Shown here: piece by piece, positions 16,279-23,838 of the stretch
Layout of the letters: each line of letters starts with the position of its first letter
How positions within the stretch are numbered: the first letter of the stretch is position 1
NCBI RefSeq assembly: GCF_013408525.1
Contig: NZ_JACBZM010000001.1
Coordinates: 3,224,001-3,288,000, forward strand
Direction: 5' to 3'
DNA length: 64,000 nt
Origin: Nocardioides aromaticivorans
Lineage (GTDB): Bacteria; Actinomycetota; Actinomycetes; Propionibacteriales; Nocardioidaceae
Translations under genes and position numbers: made by a program
The notes under the pieces: model-generated
Seen by the model: the letters and a program-made list of their open reading frames with translations, nothing else
Told to the model about the DNA's origin: nothing
Databases searched by the model: none

Positions 16279-16617
16279 TCAGCGAGCCGCGCGCTTGCCA
16301 CCCTTCGGCGCATTCGGGTCCCGCTTCGCCTTCGGCTCGGGCGAGGAGGTCAGGCCGACGGCCCGTGAGAGGCGCACCGCCAGCATGAAGGCGAGGAAGA
16401 GGCAGAGCATGGCGCCGGCGGATGCCACGGCGAGGAACAGCCAGGCGCTGCCCTTGCCGTCGTGCCGGGCGGTCGCGCCGAAGTCGATGGCCGCGAGCAC
16501 CAGGTATCCCCAGGCCACCAGCGCGAAGGTGATCCCGACGGCCAGGGCGAGCAGGTCCGGACGGAAGCGCGCCTTCGTCTTGCCGCCCGCGCGCTTTCCA
16601 CCTGTCACGGCGGTCAT
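16279..16617 (-). CDS. Small two-helix membrane protein
   Basis: 112 residues, no recognised family. A basic N-terminus (GGKRAGGKTKARFRPD) is followed by two hydrophobic segments (ALAVGITFALVAWGYLVLA and AWLFLAVASAGAMLCLFLAF) and a basic Pro/Lys-rich tail ending GGKRAAR. Charges predict both ends in the cytoplasm. It converges on the LysM gene and lies 28 bp downstream of the lipoprotein gene on the same strand, so it may be in that operon. No function can be assigned. Confidence 0.7.
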   Translation of the reverse strand: MTAVTGGKRAGGKTKARFRPDLLALAVGITFALVAWGYLVLAAIDFGATARHDGKGSAWLFLAVASAGAMLCLFLAFMLAVRLSRAVGLTSSPEPKAKRDPNAPKGGKRAAR

Positions 16618-16645
16618 TCTGACTGATGGCTGGTTGACCCGCGAC

Positions 16646-17200
16646 TCAGGGCACCTCCGAGACCACGTAGACGGCGACCGCGGCGCCGGTCCCGGAGTCG
16701 GAGACGTTGAGCACGACGCCGTACTTCTCGCTGGTCAGGTTGGCGCTGGTGCCACCCAGGCTGCTCTGGTTGGTGAAGCCGGCGTCCTCGAGCTCGGCGA
16801 CCGCCTCGGCGAAGACGTCCTCGGCGCTGCCGTCGCTCTCGGTGCCGATGGTCCAGCCGGTGCCGTCGGGGGTGTCGACGGCCGTCCCGGACTTGACCTC
16901 GCCGACGAGCGGGACGGCGTCCTCGGGGAAGCCCTCCGGCAGGTCGCCGCCGCCGATCACGACCGAGCCGTCGCTGTTCTCGACCTTCACCTCGCCGTCG
17001 TCGAGGTCGACGTCGACGTCCCCGCCGTTGCCGTCCTCGATGGCGTCTTCTGCGGCGTTCTCGGCCGCGTTCTCGGCGGCGTTCTCGAGGGCGTCGCCGC
17101 AGCCGGCGAGGGTCAGGGGAAGGGCGAGCGCGGCGGCCGTGGCCGCGACGGTACGACGAAGGCGGGGCCGGGTGCGCAGGGCGGTCTTCGAGCTGGACAT
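16646..17200 (-). CDS. Lipoprotein with acidic repeat region
   Basis: 184 residues. Basic N-terminus, hydrophobic core and lipobox LAGC (about residues 31-34) mark a lipoprotein of the outer membrane face. After the Cys comes a short repeat (ENAAENAAENAAEDAIED) and an acidic Gly/Asp/Val stretch, then a compact domain with DLPEGFPEDAVPLVGEV, a motif common in small actinobacterial lipoproteins of unknown role, and a C-terminal beta-rich part. The ATG at 17200 is chosen for its AGGAG ribosome site; longer frames upstream cross the nrdR control region. Divergent from nrdR, and the gap between them carries the NrdR boxes. Function unknown. Confidence 0.8.
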   Translation of the reverse strand: MSSSKTALRTRPRLRRTVAATAAALALPLTLAGCGDALENAAENAAENAAEDAIEDGNGGDVDVDLDDGEVKVENSDGSVVIGGGDLPEGFPEDAVPLVGEVKSGTAVDTPDGTGWTIGTESDGSAEDVFAEAVAELEDAGFTNQSSLGGTSANLTSEKYGVVLNVSDSGTGAAVAVYVVSEVP

Positions 17201-17376
17201 GGGGGTCGCTCCTGGGGGGTGGGGGGAGGTCGGCGCGACCCGAGACACGCCGGTCGGGAACTGCTGTCGAACAGCCTCGTCCACCGCGTGACCTGCGCAA
17301 ACGCGGGTACAGGTAAAAGTTCGCGCAAGTCGTGGCCCCCCGGCCTTGCACCCGTGGTGGCCGGGGCGTACGGTTA

Positions 17377-17425
17377 CCACTACATCTAGTAGTTACAACG
17401 ATGTAGTTCTCCACATCTAGTCCAC
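17377..17425. promoter_or_regulatory. Paired NrdR boxes upstream of nrdR-nrdJ
   Basis: The word ACATCTAGT occurs at 17382-17390 and again at 17413-17421, exactly 31 bp apart. The first sits in a dyad CCACTACATCTAGTAG (17377-17392) that resembles the NrdR consensus ACACWATATATWGTGT. Pairs of boxes about three helical turns apart are the established NrdR arrangement. A partial inverted copy, ACAACGATGTAGT, lies between them. The 334-bp divergent gap 17201-17534 holds these boxes and nothing else I can assign. Confidence 0.75.
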
Positions 17426-17534
17426 AGGACGAGGGGTGGAGATGCACAGATCATCGCTCGTTCTGCACAGTCGGCGCCCTGGTTTCCACAGGGCCGACCG
17501 TCAGGCGGCGAAGCCGACCGGGGGAGGAGGAACC

Positions 17535-18017
17535 ATGCACTGTCCGTACTGCAAGCACCACGACACCAAGGTCCTCGACTCCCGGGTGGCCGAGGACGGC
17601 TGCTCGATCCGCCGCCGGCGGGTCTGCCAGTCCCCGAGCTGTGAGAAGCGGTTCACGACGGTCGAGCTGATGCAGCTCACCGTGCTCAAGCGCTCCGGCG
17701 CCACCGAGCCGTTCAACCGCGAGAAGGCTGTCCAGGGCGTCCGGAAGGCCTGCAAGGGCCGCCCGGTCGGCGAGGACGACCTGGCCCTGCTGGGCCAGGA
17801 GGTCGAGGACCAGCTCCGGCTGGCCGGCAGCCCCGAGATCGCGGCCCACGAGGTGGGCCTGGCGATCCTGACCCCGTTGCGCCGCCTCGACGAGGTGGCC
17901 TACCTCCGCTTCGCCTCGGTCTACCGCGGGTTCGACTCCGCGGCTGACTTCGAGAACGAGATCGCCCTCCTGCGCGCCGAGCGCCAGTTGCAGGGTGACC
18001 CAGCCCCGACGGGCTGA
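17535..18017 (+). CDS. nrdR: Transcriptional repressor NrdR
   Basis: NrdR senses ATP/dATP and represses ribonucleotide reductase genes. 160 residues, normal length: zinc ribbon with CPYC (residues 3-6) and CQSPSC (about 31-36), then an ATP-cone from about 46 ([19 protein letters not shown]) to about 136 ([13 protein letters not shown]). The ATG at 17535 has GGAGGAGG upstream; the in-frame extension to 17436 lies over the regulatory zone and is rejected. nrdJ follows 141 bp downstream in the same direction, so NrdR probably controls its own operon with nrdJ through the paired boxes. Confidence 0.97.
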   Translation: MHCPYCKHHDTKVLDSRVAEDGCSIRRRRVCQSPSCEKRFTTVELMQLTVLKRSGATEPFNREKAVQGVRKACKGRPVGEDDLALLGQEVEDQLRLAGSPEIAAHEVGLAILTPLRRLDEVAYLRFASVYRGFDSAADFENEIALLRAERQLQGDPAPTG

Positions 18018-18025
18018 CCACAGAC

Positions 18026-18059
18026 GCCCGGCAGGTAGTGGGGAAGCTGCCTGCCGGGC
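18026..18059 (+). terminator. Hairpin between nrdR and nrdJ
   Basis: A perfect 10-bp stem GCCCGGCAGG (18026-18035)/CCTGCCGGGC (18050-18059) with a 14-nt loop starts 9 nt after the nrdR stop. It could terminate or attenuate transcription into nrdJ, or stabilise a processed end. There is no T-run. It does not resemble a cobalamin riboswitch. Confidence 0.5.
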
Positions 18060-18158
18060 CACCAACGTCCCTGCCCCTCGGACCGGGGCACGCATTTCAC
18101 CGCACGACCGCAGCACCGACGCATCACGCCGACACCGACACCCAGCACCAGGAGAGTC

Positions 18159-21056
18159 ATGACCGAGACGGCCAGCAACCCGACCGAGGCAGGCGCACGC
18201 GCCGGCAAGGGCCTGAAGATCGAGCGCATCTTCAGCACCGAGGGCGTGCACCCCTACGACGAGATCACGTGGGAGCGCCGCGACGTCGTCCAGACGAACT
18301 GGAAGACCGGCGAGACCGTCTTCGAGCAGCTCGGTGTCGAGTTCCCCGACTTCTGGTCGCTGAACGCCTCGACCATCGTCACGACGAAGTACTTCCGCGG
18401 CGCCGTCGGCACCCCGGAGCGCGAGACCGGCCTGCGCCAGCTCATCGACCGCGTCGTCTCGCGCTACGTCGCGGCGGGCATCGAGCACGACTACTTCGCG
18501 ACCACGGCCGACGCGGAGATCTTCGAGCACGAGCTCACCTGGCTGCTCGCCAACCAGTACTTCTCGTTCAACTCCCCGGTCTGGTTCAACGTCGGCACCA
18601 AGTCCCCCCAGCAGGTGTCGGCCTGCTTCATCCTGTCGGTGGATGACTCGATGGACTCGATCCTCAACTGGTACAAGGAGGAGGGCTTCATCTTCAAGGG
18701 CGGCTCCGGTGCCGGCCTGAACCTCTCCCGCATCCGCTCGTCCAAGGAGCTGCTCAGCAGCGGTGGTACGGCGTCCGGCCCGGTCTCCTTCATGCGCGGC
18801 GCCGACGCCTCGGCCGGCACCATCAAGTCGGGCGGCGCGACGCGTCGTGCGGCCAAGATGGTCGTCCTCGACGTCGACCACCCCGACATCGAGGAGTTCG
18901 TCGAGACCAAGTGGCGCGAGGAGGACAAGATCCGCGCCCTGCGCGACGCCGGCTTCGACATGGACCTCGGCGGCAAGGACATCACCTCCGTCCAGTACCA
19001 GAACGCCAACAACTCGGTCCGCGTCAACGACGAGTTCATGAAGGCCGTCGAGAACGGCACCGAGTTCGGCCTGCGCTCGCGCAAGGACGGCTCGGTCATC
19101 GAGACCGTCGACGCCCGCAGCCTGTTCCGCAAGATCAGCGAGGCCGCCTGGGCCTGCGCCGACCCGGGCCTGCAGTACGACGACACGATCAACGACTGGC
19201 ACACCAACCCCGAGACCGGGCGGATCACCGCGTCCAACCCGTGCTCGGAGTACATGTCGCTCGACAATTCCTCGTGCAACCTCGCCTCGCTCAACCTGCT
19301 GAAGTTCCTGCGCGACGACGACACCTTCGACGCGCCGCTCTTCGCGAAGGCCGTCGAGTTCATCATCACCGCGATGGACATCTCGATCTGCTTCGCCGAC
19401 TTCCCGACCGAGCCGATCGGCCAGACCACCCGCGACTACCGCCAGCTCGGCATCGGCTACGCCAACCTCGGCGCCCTGCTGATGGCGATGGGCCTGGGCT
19501 ACGACTCCGACGGCGGTCGCGCGATGGCGGCCACCATCACCTCGCTGATGACCGGCACGTCGTACCGTCGCTCGGCGGAGCTGGCCGCGATCGTCGGCCC
19601 GTACGCCGGCTACGCCCGCAACGCCGAGGCCCACCAGCGCGTGATGCGCAAGCACCAGGCCGCCAACGACGACGTGCGCCCGCTGCACATCGCCGACGCC
19701 GAGGTGCACAAGCTGGCCACGGAGGAGTGGGCCAAGGTCGTCGACCTCGGCAAGACCAACGGCTTCCGCAACGCGCAGGCCTCGGTGCTCGCGCCGACCG
19801 GCACCATCGGCTTCATGATGGACTGCGACACCACCGGCATCGAGCCCGACTTCTCCCTGGTGAAGTTCAAGAAGCTCGTCGGCGGCGGCTCGCTGCAGAT
19901 CGTCAACCAGACCATCCCGCGGGCCCTGAAGAAGCTGGGCTACGACGAGGAGAAGATCGAGGCGATCGTCGCCTACATCGGCGAGCACGGCCACGTCGTC
20001 GACGCCCCCGGCCTCAAGCCGGAGCACTACGAGGTGTTCGACACCGCGATGGGCGAGCGCGCGCTCAAGCCCATGGGCCACGTCAAGATGATGGCCGCCT
20101 GCCAGCCGTTCCTGTCGGGTGCCATCTCCAAGACCGTCAACCTGCCGGAGTCGGCGACGGTCGAGGAGATCGAGCAGATCTACATGGAGTCGTGGAAGCT
20201 CGGCCTCAAGGCCACCGCGATCTACCGCGACAACTGCAAGGTCGGCCAGCCCCTCGCCGACGGTGGCGGCAAGGCCAAGAAGGACGCCGCTGCCGCCGAC
20301 GCCGCCGCCGAGGCCGAGACCAAGGTCGTCGAGAAGGTCGTCGAGAAGGTCGTCTACGCGCCGACCCGCAAGCGCCTCCCGAAGTCGCGCCTGGCCCGCA
20401 CCACGTCGTTCACCGTCGCCGGTGCCGAGGGCTACATGACCTCCGGTGCCCACGAGGACGAGAGCCTCGGCGAGATCTTCCTCAAGCTCGGCAAGCAGGG
20501 CTCGACCCTGGCCGGCGTGATGGACGCCTTCTCGATCGCGGTGTCGATCGGCCTGCAGTACGGCGTCCCGCTGGAGACCTACGTCTCGAAGTTCACCAAC
20601 CTCCGCTTCGAGCCCGCCGGCCTCACCGACGACCCGGACGTCCGGATGGCGCAGTCGATCATGGACTACGTCTTCCGCCGCCTGGCCCTCGACTACCTCT
20701 CCTTCGACGAGCGCGCCGCCCTCGGCATCTACTCCGCCGAGGAGCGCCAGCGCCACCTCGAGACCGGCTCCTACGAGCCCGTCGAGGAGACCGGCTCGGC
20801 CTCCGAGCTCGTCGAGACCGCCCCGGTCGCCAAGACCGCCCCGGTGGTCGAGGACGTCGTCGAGGCCGAGGTCGACGAGGACCCCCTCGCCGGTGCGCCC
20901 GAGGTCAAGGTCGCCAAGACCACCGCCGAGCTCCTCGAGCAGATCACCGGCCACGCGGTCGACAGCCCGCTGTGCATGACCTGCGGCACGAAGATGCGTC
21001 CCGCCGGCTCGTGCTACGTGTGCGAGGGCTGCGGCAGCACCTCCGGCTGCAGCTGA
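18159..21056 (+). CDS. nrdJ: Adenosylcobalamin-dependent ribonucleotide reductase (class II)
   Basis: Reduces ribonucleotides to deoxyribonucleotides using adenosylcobalamin to start the radical, with no oxygen requirement. 965 residues, typical of the long actinobacterial form. Seen: FNSPVWFNVG and the active-site Cys in QQVSACFILS (about 150-160), NPCSEYMSLDNSSCN (about 355-370) carrying the Asn-Cys-Glu catalytic loop, and ATAIYRDNCKVGQPL (about 680). A charged linker with the repeat KVVEKVVEKVV (about 720) leads to the second conserved part, and the C-terminus has MTCGTKMRPAGSCYVCEGCG, a zinc/redox Cys cluster ending GCS. AGGAGAG precedes the ATG. Expected to be repressed by NrdR through the boxes upstream of nrdR. 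Confidence 0.97.
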   Translation: MTETASNPTEAGARAGKGLKIERIFSTEGVHPYDEITWERRDVVQTNWKTGETVFEQLGVEFPDFWSLNASTIVTTKYFRGAVGTPERETGLRQLIDRVVSRYVAAGIEHDYFATTADAEIFEHELTWLLANQYFSFNSPVWFNVGTKSPQQVSACFILSVDDSMDSILNWYKEEGFIFKGGSGAGLNLSRIRSSKELLSSGGTASGPVSFMRGADASAGTIKSGGATRRAAKMVVLDVDHPDIEEFVETKWREEDKIRALRDAGFDMDLGGKDITSVQYQNANNSVRVNDEFMKAVENGTEFGLRSRKDGSVIETVDARSLFRKISEAAWACADPGLQYDDTINDWHTNPETGRITASNPCSEYMSLDNSSCNLASLNLLKFLRDDDTFDAPLFAKAVEFIITAMDISICFADFPTEPIGQTTRDYRQLGIGYANLGALLMAMGLGYDSDGGRAMAATITSLMTGTSYRRSAELAAIVGPYAGYARNAEAHQRVMRKHQAANDDVRPLHIADAEVHKLATEEWAKVVDLGKTNGFRNAQASVLAPTGTIGFMMDCDTTGIEPDFSLVKFKKLVGGGSLQIVNQTIPRALKKLGYDEEKIEAIVAYIGEHGHVVDAPGLKPEHYEVFDTAMGERALKPMGHVKMMAACQPFLSGAISKTVNLPESATVEEIEQIYMESWKLGLKATAIYRDNCKVGQPLADGGGKAKKDAAAADAAAEAETKVVEKVVEKVVYAPTRKRLPKSRLARTTSFTVAGAEGYMTSGAHEDESLGEIFLKLGKQGSTLAGVMDAFSIAVSIGLQYGVPLETYVSKFTNLRFEPAGLTDDPDVRMAQSIMDYVFRRLALDYLSFDERAALGIYSAEERQRHLETGSYEPVEETGSASELVETAPVAKTAPVVEDVVEAEVDEDPLAGAPEVKVAKTTAELLEQITGHAVDSPLCMTCGTKMRPAGSCYVCEGCGSTSGCS

Positions 21057-21068
21057 TCGATCGACGTA

Positions 21069-21106
21069 CGACGGCCCGGTCCCTCCTCGGAGGGGCCGGG
21101 CCGTCG
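21069..21106 (+). terminator. nrdJ intrinsic-type terminator
   Basis: Beginning 13 nt after the nrdJ stop, CGACGGCCCGG (21069-21079) pairs perfectly with CCGGGCCGTCG (21096-21106), and the stem extends inward by about six more pairs to a 4-nt loop. There is no strong T-run after it, as is common in high-GC actinobacteria. Confidence 0.75.
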
Positions 21107-21125
21107 GCGTCGTACGTCGTCGTGG

Positions 21126-21171
21126 GTCGTGTGCCTGAGACCCGCCTATCCGGCTGTCTCAGGCACACGAC
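21126..21171. repeat. Perfect 16-bp inverted repeat between convergent genes
   Basis: GTCGTGTGCCTGAGAC (21126-21141) is the exact reverse complement of 21156-21171, separated by 14 nt. It lies between the nrdJ terminator and the stop of the convergent gene at 21184, so it may end the opposite transcript. It is not related in sequence to the other hairpins in the window. Confidence 0.6.
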
Positions 21172-21183
21172 TCGACACGATGG

Positions 21184-21582
21184 TCAGCGGTCGCACTCGC
21201 CCGCAGGGTGGTGCAGGAAGCAGGCGTCACACATCGCGTTCCCGCCGGTCGGGTCGGGGGCGGTCTTCGACTGCCCGCCGGTCTTGCCGTTGCGGGAGGT
21301 GCGCCACACGTGCCCGCCGTGGGACGCCATGTGCTCGCTGTCCGGCCGGGTGATCCCGGCGCCGTAGTGGACGAGACCGGCAGCGACGGCCATCACCTCG
21401 GCACCGTCGGCGTCGTGGACGAGCACGCTGCGGTTCCACCCGTGGTGGGCGTAGGTGAAGGTCACGCCGCCGAGGGCCTCGACGTCCGCGGCGATGTGGT
21501 CGCGATCGCGGTCGTTCCAGAGCGAGTCGAACTTGAGAAGTTGGGCCCGCGTCATGGCGTCGCCGTTGGTCAGGGTGCTCAC
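21184..21582 (-). CDS. Hypothetical protein with C-terminal Cys/His metal-site motif
   Basis: 132 residues, no recognised family. The N-terminal half reads as a small alpha/beta unit (LWNDRDRDHIAADVEALGG, then RSVLVHDADGAEVMAVAAGL). The C-terminus MCDACFLHHPAGECDR has CxxC plus two His and another Cys, fitting a zinc site. The GTG at 21582 gives MSTLTNGDAMTRAQ; an internal ATG at 21555 is an alternative. It faces nrdJ tail to tail across two hairpins. No signal peptide. Function unknown. Confidence 0.65.
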   Translation of the reverse strand: MSTLTNGDAMTRAQLLKFDSLWNDRDRDHIAADVEALGGVTFTYAHHGWNRSVLVHDADGAEVMAVAAGLVHYGAGITRPDSEHMASHGGHVWRTSRNGKTGGQSKTAPDPTGGNAMCDACFLHHPAGECDR

Positions 21583-21667
21583 CTGGCGATCGTCTCACCA
21601 GAGTTCCGCGCGGCTCGCATCCCGACGGCCACCGTGGGTGGCTGGTCCGGGGTGGATCGACCGGTCC

Positions 21668-22723
21668 TCAGGGCGTCACGACGATGCCCCGCGCGGCGAA
21701 CGCCTCCTTGACGACGTCCGCAGCAGCAGCGCCGTCCCGCACCAGCGCCTTGTCGTAGATCGCCGTCGCCGCGGCGTCGAAGGACGTGTCCGGGGCGAAG
21801 TCGAACTGGGCGTCGATGACGGTGGTGTCGAAGTCGCGCGAGGTCAGGCCGAGGGCCTCGTACCCGGCGCGGGCGTCCCAGAGGCCGCGGCTCCAGATCT
21901 GGCCGTCGTAGTGGACCTCGCCCTTGCGGTCGGCGACGGTGAGGTCGGTGTCCAGGCGGCGCAGGCAGTGCACCGGCCCCGAGGTGTACGACGTCGAGTC
22001 CCAGTCCATGACGCAGGCCTCGGGCGCCTGCACGGGCCAGCCGTACTCCTCCGCGGCGTCGAGGCCGACGGACACGGCGAGGTAGTCGCCCCACGCCTCG
22101 CCGATCGAGCCGGCATCGAGGGAGGTGCCGTAGCCGGGGACCTGGGAGGCGTGTACGGCGTGGCCGTACTCGTGCACGATCACCTCGGCGTCCTCGGCGT
22201 CGTCCACGCCACCCTTGCCGAGGCGGATCCGATAGGGCTTGTCGGTCTGGTAGCTGTTGTCGCCGCCGTACTGGTCGATCTTGACGCTGAACGACTGCTT
22301 GACCACCGGGCGCAGGGTGGAGCCGAAGCCGAGCGACTGGATGTACTCCTGCGCCTGGTTGACCCAGAAGTACGCCATCACCTGCTCGAACTGGTCGTCC
22401 TTGCGGTTGTAGTTGTAGACGCCCGTCGCCGAGTACGCCGGCGTGCCGGTCGCGGACTCGACGGTGACCCACCTGCCGCGGAGGTAGCCGGAGCCGTCCA
22501 GGTTGCGCAGCGGCACGGTCGCGTACTCGCTGCTCGGCACCGCGCTCGCCGAGTCCTTGGCATCGACGAGCGACTCGTCACCGCTCGACTGGACCGGGTT
22601 GACCTTGAACACCAGCCCGCTCCCGGTGGTGACGCCCGCGGCGGGCTTGGCGCCGGCCGGCGCGGCCGCTGCGGAGATCGTGAGGACGACGGCGAGGGTG
22701 GCCAGGGCCGGGCGAAGTTGCAC
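21668..22723 (-). CDS. Secreted M36-like zinc metallopeptidase
   Basis: 351 residues with a signal peptide (LRPALATLAVVLTISAAAAPAGA). Zinc motif HEYGHAVHASQ near residue 185 and downstream GEAWGDYLAVSVG, whose Glu is the third ligand in the gluzincin/fungalysin layout. Upstream, YNYNRKDDQFEQVMAYFWVN matches the part of M36-type peptidases that precedes the catalytic helix. The family is normally made with a large propeptide; this protein has only about 90 residues before the catalytic part. Start GTG 22723: TAGTGT (22736-22731) ends exactly 7 nt upstream, so the long open frame to 23107 is not coding. Role: extracellular protein breakdown, inferred. Confidence 0.8.
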   Translation of the reverse strand: MQLRPALATLAVVLTISAAAAPAGAKPAAGVTTGSGLVFKVNPVQSSGDESLVDAKDSASAVPSSEYATVPLRNLDGSGYLRGRWVTVESATGTPAYSATGVYNYNRKDDQFEQVMAYFWVNQAQEYIQSLGFGSTLRPVVKQSFSVKIDQYGGDNSYQTDKPYRIRLGKGGVDDAEDAEVIVHEYGHAVHASQVPGYGTSLDAGSIGEAWGDYLAVSVGLDAAEEYGWPVQAPEACVMDWDSTSYTSGPVHCLRRLDTDLTVADRKGEVHYDGQIWSRGLWDARAGYEALGLTSRDFDTTVIDAQFDFAPDTSFDAAATAIYDKALVRDGAAAADVVKEAFAARGIVVTP

Positions 22724-22877
22724 GTTCGGGACACTAACACCGGACGAAGTCCGCGTGGAGGGCTGCGAGCGACTCGTTTTTGCCGGGTTGTCTGCAGGTG
22801 GCGGGCCCCGGGGAGGGGTGCCCATGAGAGCATGCATCCCGCCAGTTCCTCGTTGCTCGATCTCGGGAGAGAACAAA

Positions 22878-23366
22878 GTGAAGAAGTACGTCGTCGCGAT
22901 GGTGATGGCCCTCGCTGTCATCCTTCCCGCCGCCCCCGCACACGCCGCGACGATGACGATCGAGGACTCGAACACCGACGCCCAGGTGCGCAACGCGCCT
23001 CCTGCTCGCGCGAAGTCGACGGCCGAGATCGAGAAGATGACCGTTTGGAAGTCGAACGGGATGGCGTACTTCCGCTTCCACCAGGCGGGGCTGAAGTGGC
23101 GGAGCACGGACCGTGCCTACTTCACGCTGCGGACCGGCTCGGGCTGGTGGCGGTACTCGCCCCAGCTCGGCATGGTCTATGCCTCGTCGTGCATCGTGGC
23201 GGTCAGTGGCCGTTACAACCTGACCACCGACACGGTGACGATCTCCTTGCCGACGTCGTGCTTCCTGCGGGGCAGGAACGCCGTCCAGGGTGACACCGAG
23301 TTCAAGCTGCCGTCCGGCGCCAAGGCGTTCGACGGGACACGGATCGGCGAGTACACCTTCCGCTGA
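22878..23366 (+). CDS. Small exported protein of unknown function
   Basis: 162 residues. Signal peptide KKYVVAMVMALAVILPAAPAHA with predicted cleavage after AHA. The mature part is about 140 residues, rich in aromatic residues and beta-prone (MAYFRFHQAGLKWRSTDRAYFTL), with two Cys (SSCIVAV, TSCFLRG) that could form a disulphide. GTG 22878 has GGGAGAGAAC upstream. Base use is somewhat less GC-rich than neighbouring genes (more AAG/AAC codons early on). Divergent from the M36-like peptidase gene across 154 bp; whether the two work together is unknown. Similar small exported proteins are common in actinobacteria without assigned role. Confidence 0.7.
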   Translation: MKKYVVAMVMALAVILPAAPAHAATMTIEDSNTDAQVRNAPPARAKSTAEIEKMTVWKSNGMAYFRFHQAGLKWRSTDRAYFTLRTGSGWWRYSPQLGMVYASSCIVAVSGRYNLTTDTVTISLPTSCFLRGRNAVQGDTEFKLPSGAKAFDGTRIGEYTFR

Positions 23367-23402
23367 CCCGGCGCTCGCCGACGGCCCTGCGTCGACGACG
23401 TC

Positions 23403-23816
23403 CTAGGGCGCCAGGCGCGTCGCGACCAGCTCCACGGCCGGTACGTCCGCCGGCGCCCAGTCCAGCCCATCCAGCGCGCCCGGTGCGACCCAGCGGAGCG
23501 CGGTGTGCTCGGTCAGCTGCGGCGTGCCGGACACGATCCGGCACCAGAAGGTCGTGAGCACGACGACGACCCGGCCGTCGTCGTACCGGGTGGTGGCGAT
23601 CTCGTCGCCCACCTTGACGACGCACCGGAGCTCCTCGTCGATCTCACGCTCGAGCGCGAGGCGGCCGGACTCGCCGTGCTCGACCTTGCCACCGGGGAAC
23701 TCCCACTTGCCCGAGAGCGACCCGTCCGGACCGCGCTGGGCACAGAGCACCAGGCCGTCGCGCACGATGACGGCGCCGACGACCTCGATCTCTGGCTGGC
23801 GAAGGCGGTCGTCCAT
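23403..23816 (-). CDS. NUDIX hydrolase, MutT-like
   Basis: 137 residues, matching the size of 8-oxo-dGTP diphosphatase-type NUDIX proteins that clean oxidised nucleotides or hydrolyse related nucleoside diphosphate compounds. The NUDIX box runs over GGKVEHGESGRLALEREIDEEL (positions about 43-64, shown here as G-x5-E-x7-REIDEE). The closing Gly of the usual G-x5-E-x7-REUXEEXGU pattern is Arg here (EELRC), a mild deviation that leaves the metal-binding Glu residues intact. KWEFPGGK upstream is typical of MutT. TAGGCT (23828-23823) precedes the ATG by 6 nt, a leaderless start. Confidence 0.88.
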   Translation of the reverse strand: MDDRLRQPEIEVVGAVIVRDGLVLCAQRGPDGSLSGKWEFPGGKVEHGESGRLALEREIDEELRCVVKVGDEIATTRYDDGRVVVVLTTFWCRIVSGTPQLTEHTALRWVAPGALDGLDWAPADVPAVELVATRLAP

Positions 23817-23838
23817 GACGGCAGCCTAGGAGCCCGCG

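Noticed and set aside
18018..18158. Cobalamin riboswitch upstream of the B12-dependent reductase
   Set aside because: The gap is only 141 bp, and I find no B12-box-like sequence. The visible hairpin is a simple perfect stem just after the nrdR stop.
17451..20954. Very long open frame on the minus strand opposite nrdJ
   Set aside because: High GC content leaves antisense frames open. The translation is low-complexity (runs of Leu, Gly, Asp, Val) with no domain, and the plus strand carries the unmistakable nrdR and nrdJ. Similar antisense frames opposite hflX, dinG, the 24-26 kb membrane gene and hrpA were left out for the same reason.
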